NCBI GenBank assembly: GCA_963714405.1
Contig: CAVQOH010000006.1
Span: 682,001 to 746,000 of the forward strand
Source of the DNA: JAZGGS01 sp963714405
GTDB lineage: Bacteria; Bacteroidota; Ignavibacteria; Ignavibacteriales; Ignavibacteriaceae
Reading direction: 5' to 3'
DNA length: 64,000 nucleotides
The position numbers were made by a program, and so were the translations under genes. Shown piece by piece: positions 26,564-35,274 of the stretch. The notes below the pieces were generated by a model. The model did not search any database. It was given only the letters and a program-made list of their open reading frames with translations, and had not been told where the DNA came from. The stretch's first letter is position 1. Each line of letters opens with the position of its first letter.

Positions 26564-28105
26564 TTACTCCCACTCAATAGTAGCAGGTGGTTTGGAGCTA
26601 ATATCGTAAACAACCCTGTTAACTCCTTTAACTTTGTTAATTATTCTATTTGATACATTTGCTAGAAAATCATGTTCAAAATTGTACCAATCCGCAGTCA
26701 TTCCATCAACAGAAGTAACAGCCCGAAGAGCAAGTACGTTTTCATAAGTTCTCGCATCGCCCATAACTCCAACTGTGCTAACTGGCAGCAAAACAGTAAA
26801 TGCCTGCCATATATTTTTATACAACCCCTCTTCTTTAATTGATGATATAAAAATATCATCTGCTTCTCTTAAAATATCAAGTTTTTCAAAAGTAACTTCA
26901 CCTAAAATCCTAACTGCCAGACCAGGACCCGGGAACGGATGCCTGAAAATAAATTCATCCGGTATGTTTAATTGTTTTCCAACTTTTCTAACTTCATCTT
27001 TAAATAATTCACGAAAAGGTTCTATCAATTTCAAATTCATTTTTTCCGGTAACCCGCCAACATTATGATGAGTTTTAATTGTTACGGATGCACCTTTTAC
27101 TGGTAGAGATTCAATAACATCAGGATAAAGCGTTCCTTGAACTAAAAACTCAGCATTAACTATTTTTTTTGCCTCTTCTTCAAAAACTTCTATAAAAGTG
27201 TTGCCAATTATTTTCCTTTTTTCTTCCGGTTCAGTAATACCTTTAAGGTTTTTTAGAAATCTTTTAGAGGCATCAACATGGATGTGCTCAAGTTTAAGTC
27301 TTTCATCAAATAACTCACTTACTTTTTCACTCTCATTTTTTCTCATCAAACCGGTATCAATGTGTATGCATATGAGGTTTTTACCAATAGTTTTTTTAAC
27401 TAAAACTGCTGCCACTGTTGAATCAACACCACCGCTAAGCGCACAGATAGCTTTTGCATCTCCAATCTCTTTTTTAATAATCTCAATTTTTTCATCAATA
27501 AAATTCTCTGCCGTCCAATCAGCTTTGCAGCTGCATATATCAAAAAGAAAATTAATTATTATCTTTTTTCCTTCTTCAGTATGAGCCACTTCGGGATGAA
27601 ACTGTAATCCATAAATTCTTTTCGCATCATTTGAGATTGCACAAATTGGTGAATGGTCGGATTCACCAATAACCTTAAATCCATTTGGAATTTCGGTAAG
27701 ATAATCACCATGGCTCATCCAAACAACAGATGCATCTTCAATATCATTAAGAATATCTGAATCATCAATAATTCTTAAAACTGCTTTTCCATATTCACGA
27801 TCAGAAGCAGGTTCTACGCTCCCGCCAAAATGTTTACAGATTAACTGCAGACCATAACAAATTCCAAGAACAGGTATTTTAAGATTTAGTATCTCTTTGT
27901 TTATTACCGGAGCGTCATCATCGTAGACACTTGTAGGACCGCCAGAAAGTATAATTCCCTTTGGTTTTATTTCTTTAATTTTTTCTAAAGTAATTGTGTG
28001 TGGATGGATTTCGGAGTAGACGTTTGCTTCCCTTACTCTGCGTGTTATTAGTTGAGTATATTGAGAGCCGAAATCAATAATAAGTATGGTTTCTCTTGTA
28101 TTCAT
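26564..28105 (-). CDS. guaA: GMP synthase (glutamine-hydrolysing)
   Basis: 513 residues in standard single-chain form. The N-terminal amidotransferase has ILSGGPTSVYDDDAPV, the nucleophile Cys in LGICYGLQLIC and the His-Glu pair GLQFHPEVAHT. The ATP-pyrophosphatase domain has the P-loop ALSGGVDSTVAAV. The C-terminal dimerisation domain contains FRHPFPGPGLAVRI and ends PPATIEWE. It makes GMP from XMP. A folded element sits in its 5' leader at 28135-28196. Confidence 0.97.
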   Translation of the reverse strand: MNTRETILIIDFGSQYTQLITRRVREANVYSEIHPHTITLEKIKEIKPKGIILSGGPTSVYDDDAPVINKEILNLKIPVLGICYGLQLICKHFGGSVEPASDREYGKAVLRIIDDSDILNDIEDASVVWMSHGDYLTEIPNGFKVIGESDHSPICAISNDAKRIYGLQFHPEVAHTEEGKKIIINFLFDICSCKADWTAENFIDEKIEIIKKEIGDAKAICALSGGVDSTVAAVLVKKTIGKNLICIHIDTGLMRKNESEKVSELFDERLKLEHIHVDASKRFLKNLKGITEPEEKRKIIGNTFIEVFEEEAKKIVNAEFLVQGTLYPDVIESLPVKGASVTIKTHHNVGGLPEKMNLKLIEPFRELFKDEVRKVGKQLNIPDEFIFRHPFPGPGLAVRILGEVTFEKLDILREADDIFISSIKEEGLYKNIWQAFTVLLPVSTVGVMGDARTYENVLALRAVTSVDGMTADWYNFEHDFLANVSNRIINKVKGVNRVVYDISSKPPATIEWE

Positions 28106-28134
28106 AGAAAAAATATAATAAGGATTTTAGAAAA

Positions 28135-28196
28135 AAACCCGCTTTCCGGAAAACTCTTGCGAAGGAATAACTTCGGCACTTCGGATAAACGGGTTT
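28135..28196 (-). promoter_or_regulatory. Structured leader or terminator between gcvH and guaA
   Basis: In the minus-strand RNA, AAACCCG (28196-28190) pairs with CGGGTTT (28141-28135), which runs straight into a T tract. The ~48-base interior is not a plain loop. It holds a repeated CCGAAG, a CGAAG...CTTCG hairpin and the palindrome TTTCCGGAAA. It may be a branched terminator for gcvH or an attenuator in the guaA leader. I do not match it to a named riboswitch. Confidence 0.55.
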
Positions 28197-28228
28197 ACAA
28201 AACACGGTTCGCCAGTTAATTAGATTTA

Positions 28229-28606
28229 CTACCCAATTAGATTTTTATATGCTGCGCTGTCAAGTAGTTCAGTTATTTCAGCTTGATCTGAAATTTCAAT
28301 TTTTACCATCCAACCCTCACCATACGGATCGGAATTAACATTTTCAGGATTTTCTTCAAGTAAAGCATTTACTTCAGTTACCTTTCCTGAAAGTGGGCCG
28401 TTCATATCACTAACTGTTTTAACTGCTTCAATAGTACCAAAGGGCTCACCTTTGGTTATTTGTTCAATTTCCTTATCAATATCAATGTACACAACATCAC
28501 CAAGTTCACTTTGCGCAAAATCTGTAATACCAATTGTGGCACTATTTCCATTTATTTTTACCCATTCATGATCAGAAGTATATTTTAGATCATCTGGAAT
28601 GTTCAT
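28229..28606 (-). CDS. gcvH: Glycine cleavage system H protein
   Basis: 125 residues. The lipoyl-type barrel has the modified Lys in GTIEAVKTVSDMNGPLSG and the N-terminal YTSDHEWVKINGNSATIGI. The C-terminal part carries the DPYGEGWMVKIEI signature. It shuttles the aminomethyl group between the P, T and L proteins, none of which is encoded nearby. AGGAAAG precedes the ATG. It lies 36 bp after accC in the same direction. Confidence 0.95.
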   Translation of the reverse strand: MNIPDDLKYTSDHEWVKINGNSATIGITDFAQSELGDVVYIDIDKEIEQITKGEPFGTIEAVKTVSDMNGPLSGKVTEVNALLEENPENVNSDPYGEGWMVKIEISDQAEITELLDSAAYKNLIG

Positions 28607-28642
28607 ACTTTCCTCAAAAATTGATAATAGATACTTACTTTG

Positions 28643-29983
28643 TTATTGTTTAAATTCAAATTTTTCTAAGAAACTTGTATCAAATTTTCCGGATAAAAAT
28701 CTTTCATCGCGTAAAACCTGCAAGTGGAAAGGAATTGTAGTTTTTATTCCTTCAATAGTAAATTCTTCTAAAGCCCTTACACCTCTTGCAACTGCATGTT
28801 CCCTGTTTTTTCCCCAAACAATCAATTTTGCTATTAAGGAATCGTAATAGGGCGGAATTGAATAAGAAACATAAATGTTTGAATCAATTCTAACACCGTA
28901 TCCACCGGGAAAATGAAGAGAAGTTATTGTACCAGGTGAGGGTCTGAAATCGTGTGCAGGATCCTCAGCATTAATTCTAAACTCTATTGCGTGCCCAACA
29001 GGTTTAGTTGGAAGGGTTTCAATTTTTTTACCTGCTGCCACGAGTATCTGCTGCCTTATCAAATCAACGCCGTAAACAAATTCAGTTACAGGATGTTCAA
29101 CCTGGATACGTGTGTTCATTTCCATAAAATAGAAATTTTTATTTTTATCCAGTAAGAATTCAATGGTTCCTGCACCTTCATAATTAACTGATTTAGCTCC
29201 AAGTACTGCAGATTCACCCATTCTGTTTCTTAAATCACTATCAATTGCAGGTGAGGGTGATTCTTCAATAAGCTTCTGGTGTCTTCTTTGAACTGAGCAA
29301 TCTCGTTCACCATAGTGATAAACATTTCCAAAAGTATCACCAAGTACCTGGATTTCAACATGACGCGGATTTTCAATAAATTTTTCTATATATACATCAG
29401 GATTTCCAAATCCAGCTTCAGCCTCAGATTGTGCCATTTGAAATGCATTATCAAAATCCTTTTCATCCCAAACAATCCTCATCCCCTTTCCGCCGCCGCC
29501 GGCAGTTGCTTTAATTATCACAGGCAAGCCGATTTCCTTTGCTAAATCAATTCCTTTTTCTTTACTCTGGATGCAACCATCGCTGCCAGGAATAACCGGA
29601 ACACCATTTTTCTTCATTGTATCTTTAGCGAATGATTTATCACCCATTGAATTGATCATTTGAGGTGATGGGCCAATAAATTTAATTCCTGACTCATTGC
29701 ATATTTCTGAAAAATTTGCATTTTCTGCTAAAAAGCCATAACCAGGATGTATTGCATCTGCACCAGTAATTTGCGCTGCAGAAATGATAGAAGGGATTTT
29801 TAAGTAACTGTCTTTTCCAAAAGGCGGACCAATGCAAACTGCTTCATCTGCAAAGGTAACATGAAGTGAATCTTCATCTGCTTCAGAATAAACCGCAACA
29901 GTCTTAATACCTAACTCTTTACAAGTGCGTATAATCCGAAGTGCAATCTCGCCTCTATTAGCGATCAATATTTTTTTGAACAA
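28643..29983 (-). CDS. accC: Acetyl-CoA carboxylase, biotin carboxylase subunit
   Basis: 446 residues. An N-terminal biotin carboxylase domain starts KILIANRGEIALRIIRTCKE. The ATP-grasp domain has the glycine-rich KATAGGGGKGMRIVW and the catalytic region EMNTRIQVEHPVTE. The C-terminal domain ends with ERFLSGKFDTSFLEKF. The start is TTG 29983 with AGAGA upstream. It carboxylates the biotin on the accB product encoded 26 bp before it, the first half-reaction of malonyl-CoA synthesis. Confidence 0.96.
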   Translation of the reverse strand: MFKKILIANRGEIALRIIRTCKELGIKTVAVYSEADEDSLHVTFADEAVCIGPPFGKDSYLKIPSIISAAQITGADAIHPGYGFLAENANFSEICNESGIKFIGPSPQMINSMGDKSFAKDTMKKNGVPVIPGSDGCIQSKEKGIDLAKEIGLPVIIKATAGGGGKGMRIVWDEKDFDNAFQMAQSEAEAGFGNPDVYIEKFIENPRHVEIQVLGDTFGNVYHYGERDCSVQRRHQKLIEESPSPAIDSDLRNRMGESAVLGAKSVNYEGAGTIEFLLDKNKNFYFMEMNTRIQVEHPVTEFVYGVDLIRQQILVAAGKKIETLPTKPVGHAIEFRINAEDPAHDFRPSPGTITSLHFPGGYGVRIDSNIYVSYSIPPYYDSLIAKLIVWGKNREHAVARGVRALEEFTIEGIKTTIPFHLQVLRDERFLSGKFDTSFLEKFEFKQ

Positions 29984-30009
29984 TTATTTCTCTACTAAGT
30001 AATTCAGTA

Positions 30010-30480
30010 TCAACTAGTTTCAATTAAAAATAACGGTTGATTGTACTCAACAGGTTTACCATTTTCAACTAATATCTTTACTATTTTTCCACTTACATCT
30101 GATTCAATTTCATTCATAAGTTTCATTGCTTCTACTATACACAGAACTGAACCAGGTGATACAATACCACCAACCTCTACATAATTATCAGCATCTGGTG
30201 AGGGTGCCCTGTAAAATGTTCCAACTATTGGAGACCTGATTTCATGAGTATTTGCAGGAATTTTTTCATCAACTTTTTCAGGTTTCTCTTCAACTTTCGC
30301 ATTAGTCCCCGCTACAGACAATTCTGCTGCCTGTGCAGTAACCTGATGGTCCACAACAGCCTTTGCTTGCCTGATCTTTTTTGCAATTTTTAACTTAATT
30401 CCATCTTCTTCAATTTCAAGATCAGTAATGCTGCTGTCATCAACTATTCTAACGAGTTTTTTAATTAAATTTAAATCCAT
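30010..30480 (-). CDS. accB: Acetyl-CoA carboxylase biotin carboxyl carrier protein
   Basis: 156 residues. A helical N terminus (NLIKKLVRIVDDSSITDLEI) and an Ala/Glu-rich linker lead to the biotinyl domain, with the modified Lys in IVEAMKLMNEIESD and the thumb-region VGTFYRAPSPDADNYVEVG. AAGGA precedes the ATG. It is placed between efp and accC, the widespread efp-accB-accC order. Confidence 0.95.
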   Translation of the reverse strand: MDLNLIKKLVRIVDDSSITDLEIEEDGIKLKIAKKIRQAKAVVDHQVTAQAAELSVAGTNAKVEEKPEKVDEKIPANTHEIRSPIVGTFYRAPSPDADNYVEVGGIVSPGSVLCIVEAMKLMNEIESDVSGKIVKILVENGKPVEYNQPLFLIETS

Positions 30481-30494
30481 AATTGATCCTTAAA

Positions 30495-31058
30495 TTAAGA
30501 TTTTACTCTTTCGCAATATTCCCCGGTTCTTGTATCAACTTTAAGCAAATCATCAGCGTTTATAAATAAAGGTACATTAATTGTAACCCCGGTTTCCATT
30601 TTAGCAGGTTTTACCGCCCCGGTTGCTGTATCTCCTTTAAAACCTGGTTCAGTTTCTACAACTTTTAAATTTATAAAGGTAGGTATTTCAACAGAAATGA
30701 TTTCAGAACCGTTAAAAAGTATATCAACATCCACACCTTCTTTAAGATAATTTACACCATCACCAAACAACTCACCCTGTACGTTTATTTGTTCATAAGT
30801 TTCATTATCCATGCACACAAGAAAACTGCCATCCCTGTAAAGGTATTGATACATTTTTCTTTCAACTCTCACCGTTTCAACTTTTTCACCAGCTCTAAAT
30901 GTATTATCTAATACTTTTCCTGTTTTAAGATTTTTTAGCATGCTTCTAACAAAAGCACCGCCTTTACCAGGTTTTACATGCTGGAATTCAACAATGCTGT
31001 AAAGATCGTTTTTAAATTTAATTATTAATCCATTCCTAAAATCAGATGTGTCTGCCAT
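30495..31058 (-). CDS. efp: Elongation factor P
   Basis: 187 residues in three beta domains. The tip loop is KPGKGGAFVR, where the central Lys is the residue modified in E. coli-type EF-P, and no modification enzyme is seen in this window. The middle domain has YLYRDGSFLVCMDNETYEQ. The C-terminal domain has KPAKMETGVTINVPLFI and ends GEYCERVKS. EF-P rescues ribosomes stalled at polyproline. It is the first gene of the efp-accB-accC-gcvH-guaA run. Confidence 0.96.
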   Translation of the reverse strand: MADTSDFRNGLIIKFKNDLYSIVEFQHVKPGKGGAFVRSMLKNLKTGKVLDNTFRAGEKVETVRVERKMYQYLYRDGSFLVCMDNETYEQINVQGELFGDGVNYLKEGVDVDILFNGSEIISVEIPTFINLKVVETEPGFKGDTATGAVKPAKMETGVTINVPLFINADDLLKVDTRTGEYCERVKS

Positions 31059-31144
31059 AAAATCTTACATGCAAATATTGAATAATTGATAAAAAAAAAT
31101 AGATATATGCTTTTTGAAAGTCAAGAAAACAAAGTCTATTGAAG

Positions 31145-31832
31145 TTAATTAACAAGTGCAAGGTATTGTGCGATTTCCCTACCTGCCGAAGAAGTTGCAT
31201 ATTTTTCTCTAATTGATTCAAACAGGTCTTTTGCATCTTCTTTGTTTCCTGATTTCATCAAATTGATTCCAGCATTTAATAAGTACTCAGGAATTTGTGC
31301 GTTCATTTCTGTAACAGCTGCTGCATCCAGGTAAAGATCAGCTGCTTTTTCATAATCTTTTTTTGCTGCATAGTAGCCCGCAATTACCAGATATTGCAGC
31401 AGCTTTGAAGTAATCAATAGATCCATTGTAATCTTCGTAATATTTTAGTGCTTCTTCGTAATTTCCTAAAAAGGAATAGCTGTTAGCAAGAAACAGTTTT
31501 GCAGATTCACCATTCTCTGTTCCACCGTATTCTTCAACAATTTTTTTAAATCCAATTATATTTGTACCCTGCTGTCCTTCAATTGCCTGCAAATAAGCAC
31601 CCTGGTCATAAAGATTCATGGTGCGTGAAAGTTCTATACCAGCGTTTTCGTTATCCACATTTTTCTGATTTACATAAAAATACGCTACAGCAACTGCAAT
31701 TGCTATAACAGCCCCGTAAGTAAAAATTTTATTTTTATAATCTTCATAAAATGACATGGATTTTTCAACAAAAGTTCTTAGCTTATCTTCTTTAAGCTGT
31801 TTTTTGGTAATCTTTTTCTTCTGTTTAATCAT
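31145..31832 (-). CDS. YfgM-like TPR membrane protein (frameshifted)
   Basis: About 228 residues after repair. A basic N terminus (KQKKKITKKQLKEDKL) precedes one transmembrane helix (about residues 38-54). TPR repeats follow (LFLANSYSFLGNYEEALKYYEDYNG and AKKDYEKAADLYLDAAA, given as separate units). The 5' frame closes at 31350. Dropping one G at about 31376 joins it to the frame ending at 31145, reading SGNCGYYAAKKDYEKA. The layout matches YfgM/tetratricopeptide inner-membrane chaperone partners of the Sec translocon, but that role is inferred. GGAAG precedes the ATG. Confidence 0.7.
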
Positions 31833-31917
31833 TAATTGCTTCCTTATTTCAAGTATGATAATAAAATTGAAACGACTTGCAAAAATAACAAATATTCTTA
31901 TAATTTAGTAAAAAATG

Positions 31918-31991
31918 TACGCCCAGGAGGACTCGAACCTCCAACCTCCGGAACCGGAATCCGACGTTCTATCCAATTGAACTATGGGCGC
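31918..31991 (-). tRNA. tRNA-Arg (anticodon CCG)
   Basis: A 74-base cloverleaf on the minus strand. The acceptor is GCGCCCA/TGGGCGT (one G-U), the D arm GTTC...GAAC, and the anticodon stem TCGGA/TCCGG with loop TTCCGGT giving CCG, which reads CGG. The T arm is GGAGG/CCTCC with loop TTCGAGT and the discriminator is A. CCA is not encoded (ACAT follows). Its 5' end is 2 bp from the stop of the PHP-domain gene, so it is probably excised from that transcript. Confidence 0.95.
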
Positions 31992-31993
31992 AA

Positions 31994-33052
31994 CTATAAA
32001 CCGATTCTAATATGATTTGAGAAAATCCAGGCTTTTTTATAGAAATAAACCTCAATACGGTATGCCCCTTTTTCAGTTATTTTACATTCAGCGGATTTTG
32101 CTTCAACAGTTTTAATAACCTCACCATTTTTTAAAAATCTTATTTCCGCCGTAATTCCAGGTAGATTCACTTTAAGTAAGATATTCTCATTAAAAGGTAT
32201 AGAATCACCCATTTGCGCAGTTTTACCATTTATCTGTGCAAAAAATCTAAACCCTTTTGAATCTGCATGATAATCATTTGCAAAAAAGCAATTGCCATTC
32301 TGTAATGCATTATAAAAAGCTTTTTTAGTATTTTTAATATTTTCATCAGAATTTTCAATTTTTAGCTCTTTTTCGAGTAGAATATGAGTTCTGATTGCTT
32401 TAAAAAGTACTTTATATGGAAATATTTCAACCTCAAAAAAACCAAAAAGATTTTGTTTGTGAGCATGTGCATCGCTTCCTCCAATTCCTACAACTCTTCT
32501 TTTCAAACTCAGCTTATCCCATAAATCTAAAGTTTCTTTAGGAGGAGCTATTATTGATCTTAATGGATGTAAAAATGATTGATACTTATTTTTTTCTGTT
32601 AAATTCTCCATCCATTCAGACATGTGATTCCAGATTTCAATACCTGTGAAATCACTCGTATCCCATTCGTTCCAGGGATAAGGTGGATGCTCTTTCATGC
32701 TATTCCGAGTTTCGTGGGGATGAGCAATAAAACCAATTCCACCTGCCTCTTTAACTTTTCTCACATAATCTTTTGCAGTCATTCTTGTGGAGTAAGATTC
32801 ATTTACAGCTAATGCGAGGTAATGGTTTTTATTTTCTTTATCATTTATTTCACAACCGATAAGACAAAATGTTTTATTATACCATCTTTCAAATCCTTCA
32901 TGTAGTGCGCGTAAAGTGTTATGATCAGTTAGAATAATAAAATCCAAACCCACTTCATTGGCAAAAGCAGCAATTTCCGGAACTTCCCCCGAACCATCCG
33001 AGAAAGTTGAATGCATATGTATTGAACCAACGTATTCGAACATATCAACCAT
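31994..33052 (-). CDS. PHP-domain phosphoesterase family protein
   Basis: 352 residues. The PHP metal motifs are in order: HMHSTFSDG near residues 12-20, LTDHNT at about 41-46, FIAHPHE near 113-119 and GGSDAHAH near 197-204. The C-terminal third is beta-rich (LLKVNLPGITAEIRFLKNG) and may be an accessory domain. Members include histidinol phosphatase and nucleotide phosphatases, and the substrate here is not predictable. The start is ATG 33052 or the in-frame ATG 33043. It runs directly into tRNA-Arg. Confidence 0.8.
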   Translation of the reverse strand: MVDMFEYVGSIHMHSTFSDGSGEVPEIAAFANEVGLDFIILTDHNTLRALHEGFERWYNKTFCLIGCEINDKENKNHYLALAVNESYSTRMTAKDYVRKVKEAGGIGFIAHPHETRNSMKEHPPYPWNEWDTSDFTGIEIWNHMSEWMENLTEKNKYQSFLHPLRSIIAPPKETLDLWDKLSLKRRVVGIGGSDAHAHKQNLFGFFEVEIFPYKVLFKAIRTHILLEKELKIENSDENIKNTKKAFYNALQNGNCFFANDYHADSKGFRFFAQINGKTAQMGDSIPFNENILLKVNLPGITAEIRFLKNGEVIKTVEAKSAECKITEKGAYRIEVYFYKKAWIFSNHIRIGL

Positions 33053-33165
33053 TAATTAAGTAGCCAAAGTTAAAGAAGAATAATCTATTTAAGAAAGGTG
33101 AAATTTTTGTTAATTTAATTTTTTACGTAGTAAATAAACTATTTAAAATTGGGATTTGAAGGTAA

Positions 33166-33465
33166 TTAAGCAAGTTCTTTTAAAGTAGTGTATTTAGTAG
33201 AATGCTCAACAGCAAGATCATTTATTTTATTAATAAGAATATTTATTCTTTCATCAGTATTATCATCAAATTCTTCAAAAGCTTCATTAGAGGTAAATAA
33301 ATATTGCTCCTGAAAATGATTTGGTTTCCCTTTAACTTCGTAAACTGAATAGTTTTCCAAACCTTCTGCTTGCAATAAATTTTTTAGTTCTCTAATTGTA
33401 CTTAAATAGTCATCTCTTCTACCAGAGGATAATTCGTATTGAATTGAAAAGATTACTTTGGACAT
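33166..33465 (-). CDS. Conserved small protein, possible dimeric alpha-beta barrel
   Basis: 99 residues, soluble. The strand-helix pattern (VIFSIQYELSSGRRDDYLS, then YSVYEVKGKPNHFQEQYLF) recalls the ABM/dimeric ferredoxin-like fold, but no active-site motif is recognisable. GGAG lies 6 bases before the ATG. It is 24 bp upstream of dapF's end on the same strand and probably in one unit with it. Function is unknown. Confidence 0.55.
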   Translation of the reverse strand: MSKVIFSIQYELSSGRRDDYLSTIRELKNLLQAEGLENYSVYEVKGKPNHFQEQYLFTSNEAFEEFDDNTDERINILINKINDLAVEHSTKYTTLKELA

Positions 33466-33489
33466 ATTTTCTCCACAGAATTACTTAAT

Positions 33490-34314
33490 TTAATTTATAT
33501 GAATTTGACCTTCAAAAACTTTTACTGCAGGTCCTGTTAATGATACATTAATAATTTTATCTTTCTCAACACTAAAATTTACAAATAATTTGACTTTACT
33601 CCTTGGTAAAATTGTTACAGGTGGCTCAATTCCTTCAGTTATAAAGCTTGCAATGGCTGCTGCAACAGAACCTGTTCCGCAAGCAAGGGTTTCATTTTCC
33701 ACACCGCGCTCATAAGTTCTTATGTTAACTTCTTTATTCTTAATACTAATAAAGTTTACATTAACTCCTGCAGGAGAAAATTCAGCAAGATTTCTAATTT
33801 CTTTACCCAGTTTTTCAACGGAAAGTTCCTCTAAGTTATTCATTTTTATTACAATATGTGGGGAACCTGTATTTATGAAATTTGCATCCATTTCTTCTCC
33901 CAAAGCATTTATCTTAATGTTCTTTCTGAATTCAGTTGGTGGATGAAGATTAAACCTGATCATTCCATTTTCTAAAATTTCTCCCGAGTATTCAGAATTA
34001 TTTGAAATAAATTTGGTATAATTATTATTTATCCTGTTTGTTTTTAACGCAAACCTGATAGCACATCTTGCACCATTGCCACAAAGACTTCCTGTGGATG
34101 CATCTGCATTAAAATATTTCATTTCAAAATCGTGAGAACCGGAGGATAAAATTACAATTAGACCATCAGCACCAATTCCGTTATGCCTATCGCATAATAA
34201 TTTTATGGTTTCATCGGTTAATTTGAATCGTGGATTTTTATCTCCATCAATTATGATGAAATCATTTCCCGCGCCATTCATTTTTGTAAATGATAGAGTT
34301 TTCATTTTGAACAT
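33490..34314 (-). CDS. dapF: Diaminopimelate epimerase
   Basis: 274 residues in two mirrored barrel domains. The catalytic cysteines are in GSLCGNGARCA (first) and TLACGTGSVAAA (second), and the N-terminal KMNGAGNDFIIID is typical. It interconverts LL- and meso-diaminopimelate for lysine and peptidoglycan. Two in-frame ATGs (34314 and 34305) are possible. The gene ends 24 bp before the small conserved gene. Confidence 0.95.
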   Translation of the reverse strand: MFKMKTLSFTKMNGAGNDFIIIDGDKNPRFKLTDETIKLLCDRHNGIGADGLIVILSSGSHDFEMKYFNADASTGSLCGNGARCAIRFALKTNRINNNYTKFISNNSEYSGEILENGMIRFNLHPPTEFRKNIKINALGEEMDANFINTGSPHIVIKMNNLEELSVEKLGKEIRNLAEFSPAGVNVNFISIKNKEVNIRTYERGVENETLACGTGSVAAAIASFITEGIEPPVTILPRSKVKLFVNFSVEKDKIINVSLTGPAVKVFEGQIHIN

Positions 34315-34390
34315 GCAATTTAGTTTATTGTGTTTAGGTTTTCAATAAAATTGAAGTTGGGATGGTAAATAATTTGAAGAATAAAAATGA

Positions 34391-34410
34391 GGCCGTATTA
34401 AATTACGGCC
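34391..34410 (-). terminator. Intrinsic terminator after the TM2 gene
   Basis: GGCCGTA and TACGGCC form a 7-bp perfect stem with a 6-base loop. On the minus strand it is followed by TCATTTTTATT. It lies 15 bp beyond the TM2 stop and separates that unit from dapF. Confidence 0.75.
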
Positions 34411-34424
34411 CAAATTTAGCAATG

Positions 34425-34781
34425 TTAACCGGAAATGTTTTGCATCAATGCAGCAACCTGCTGCGCTTGCTTCGAGTTGTATTCAAAAGCAAGTTTTTTA
34501 TGATTTACAATATCTATAATAGTACCAATTAAGCATAGCCCACCGGTAAAGAAATATAAAATTCCCATGCCAATTTGATCGACAACAAACCTTTGAATTC
34601 CAGCAATTCCCAACAATCCTATTACCGCAAAAATTAGAATATTAGTAGGATCTTTCCTGCGTGACATATAAGACATTGCAAACTGCTGAGCTTTTTCATC
34701 GCTCATATCCTTAATCAATTCTTGTATGTAAGCCATTTCTTCGCCCTCAAGCCCGGGCATTAACTGAAAAACGTTTGCCAT
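34425..34781 (-). CDS. TM2-domain membrane protein
   Basis: 118 residues. A soluble N-terminal helix (EEMAYIQELIKDMSDEKAQQ) precedes two transmembrane segments (about 49-66 and 73-93) with the TM2-type GIQRFVVDQIGMGILYF. This is followed by a short cytoplasmic tail. TM2 proteins are of unknown function in bacteria. TTGGAG precedes the ATG, and the gene overlaps its DUF2752 neighbour by 35 bases. Confidence 0.8.
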   Translation of the reverse strand: MANVFQLMPGLEGEEMAYIQELIKDMSDEKAQQFAMSYMSRRKDPTNILIFAVIGLLGIAGIQRFVVDQIGMGILYFFTGGLCLIGTIIDIVNHKKLAFEYNSKQAQQVAALMQNISG

Positions 34782-35127
34782 AATTACTCCAATTAATTTT
34801 TACTAATGAAATTATTCTGATGGTTAAAACAATAAGTGCAAAAATTCCTAATGGATGAGTATTGATTGAATTATATAAATCACCATGTAAAATATATGAT
34901 GCCGATTTTCCCAACCCACAACCAGGGCAAAATTCAATTCCTATTGCTGATAGAGGGCAAATCGTAAAATGTGAACTTTCCATGGGCTCAATTATTGATA
35001 GAAAGATGATTGCCGCTATCCAAATTAGTGACTCAAGTCCAACAACTTTATATATTCCATTTATAAATCTGAAATATCTGCTTACAGATATTCTTCCGGG
35101 ATATAATGATTCTTCTTTTTCAATCAT
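34747..35127 (-). CDS. DUF2752 membrane protein
   Basis: 126 residues with two or three hydrophobic helices. The family signature CPLSAIGIEFCPGCGLGKSA is near residues 58-77 and is followed by a helix (GIFALIVLTIRII). DUF2752 proteins often pair with TM2 genes in Bacteroidota, as here. The role is unknown. No Shine-Dalgarno is obvious before the ATG. Confidence 0.8.
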   Translation of the reverse strand: MIEKEESLYPGRISVSRYFRFINGIYKVVGLESLIWIAAIIFLSIIEPMESSHFTICPLSAIGIEFCPGCGLGKSASYILHGDLYNSINTHPLGIFALIVLTIRIISLVKINWSNYGKRFSVNARA

Positions 35128-35274
35128 AATTCTAAAACAGAAGTTTGCTTATTAAAACTTAGTTAATTGATGTGTGTAAATCAATTATTGATTGATGAAA
35201 GGCAAATTTGAACCGGTTAATTGCTGGATTAGTGCGGCAGAAAGTTTATGAAAAAATTATATACCAGTATTTTG

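Noticed and set aside
22374..31426. Programmed ribosomal frameshifting as a cause of the split genes
   Set aside because: The breaks lie in different contexts with no shared slippery heptamer plus downstream structure, and need changes in both directions. Sequence error explains them more simply.
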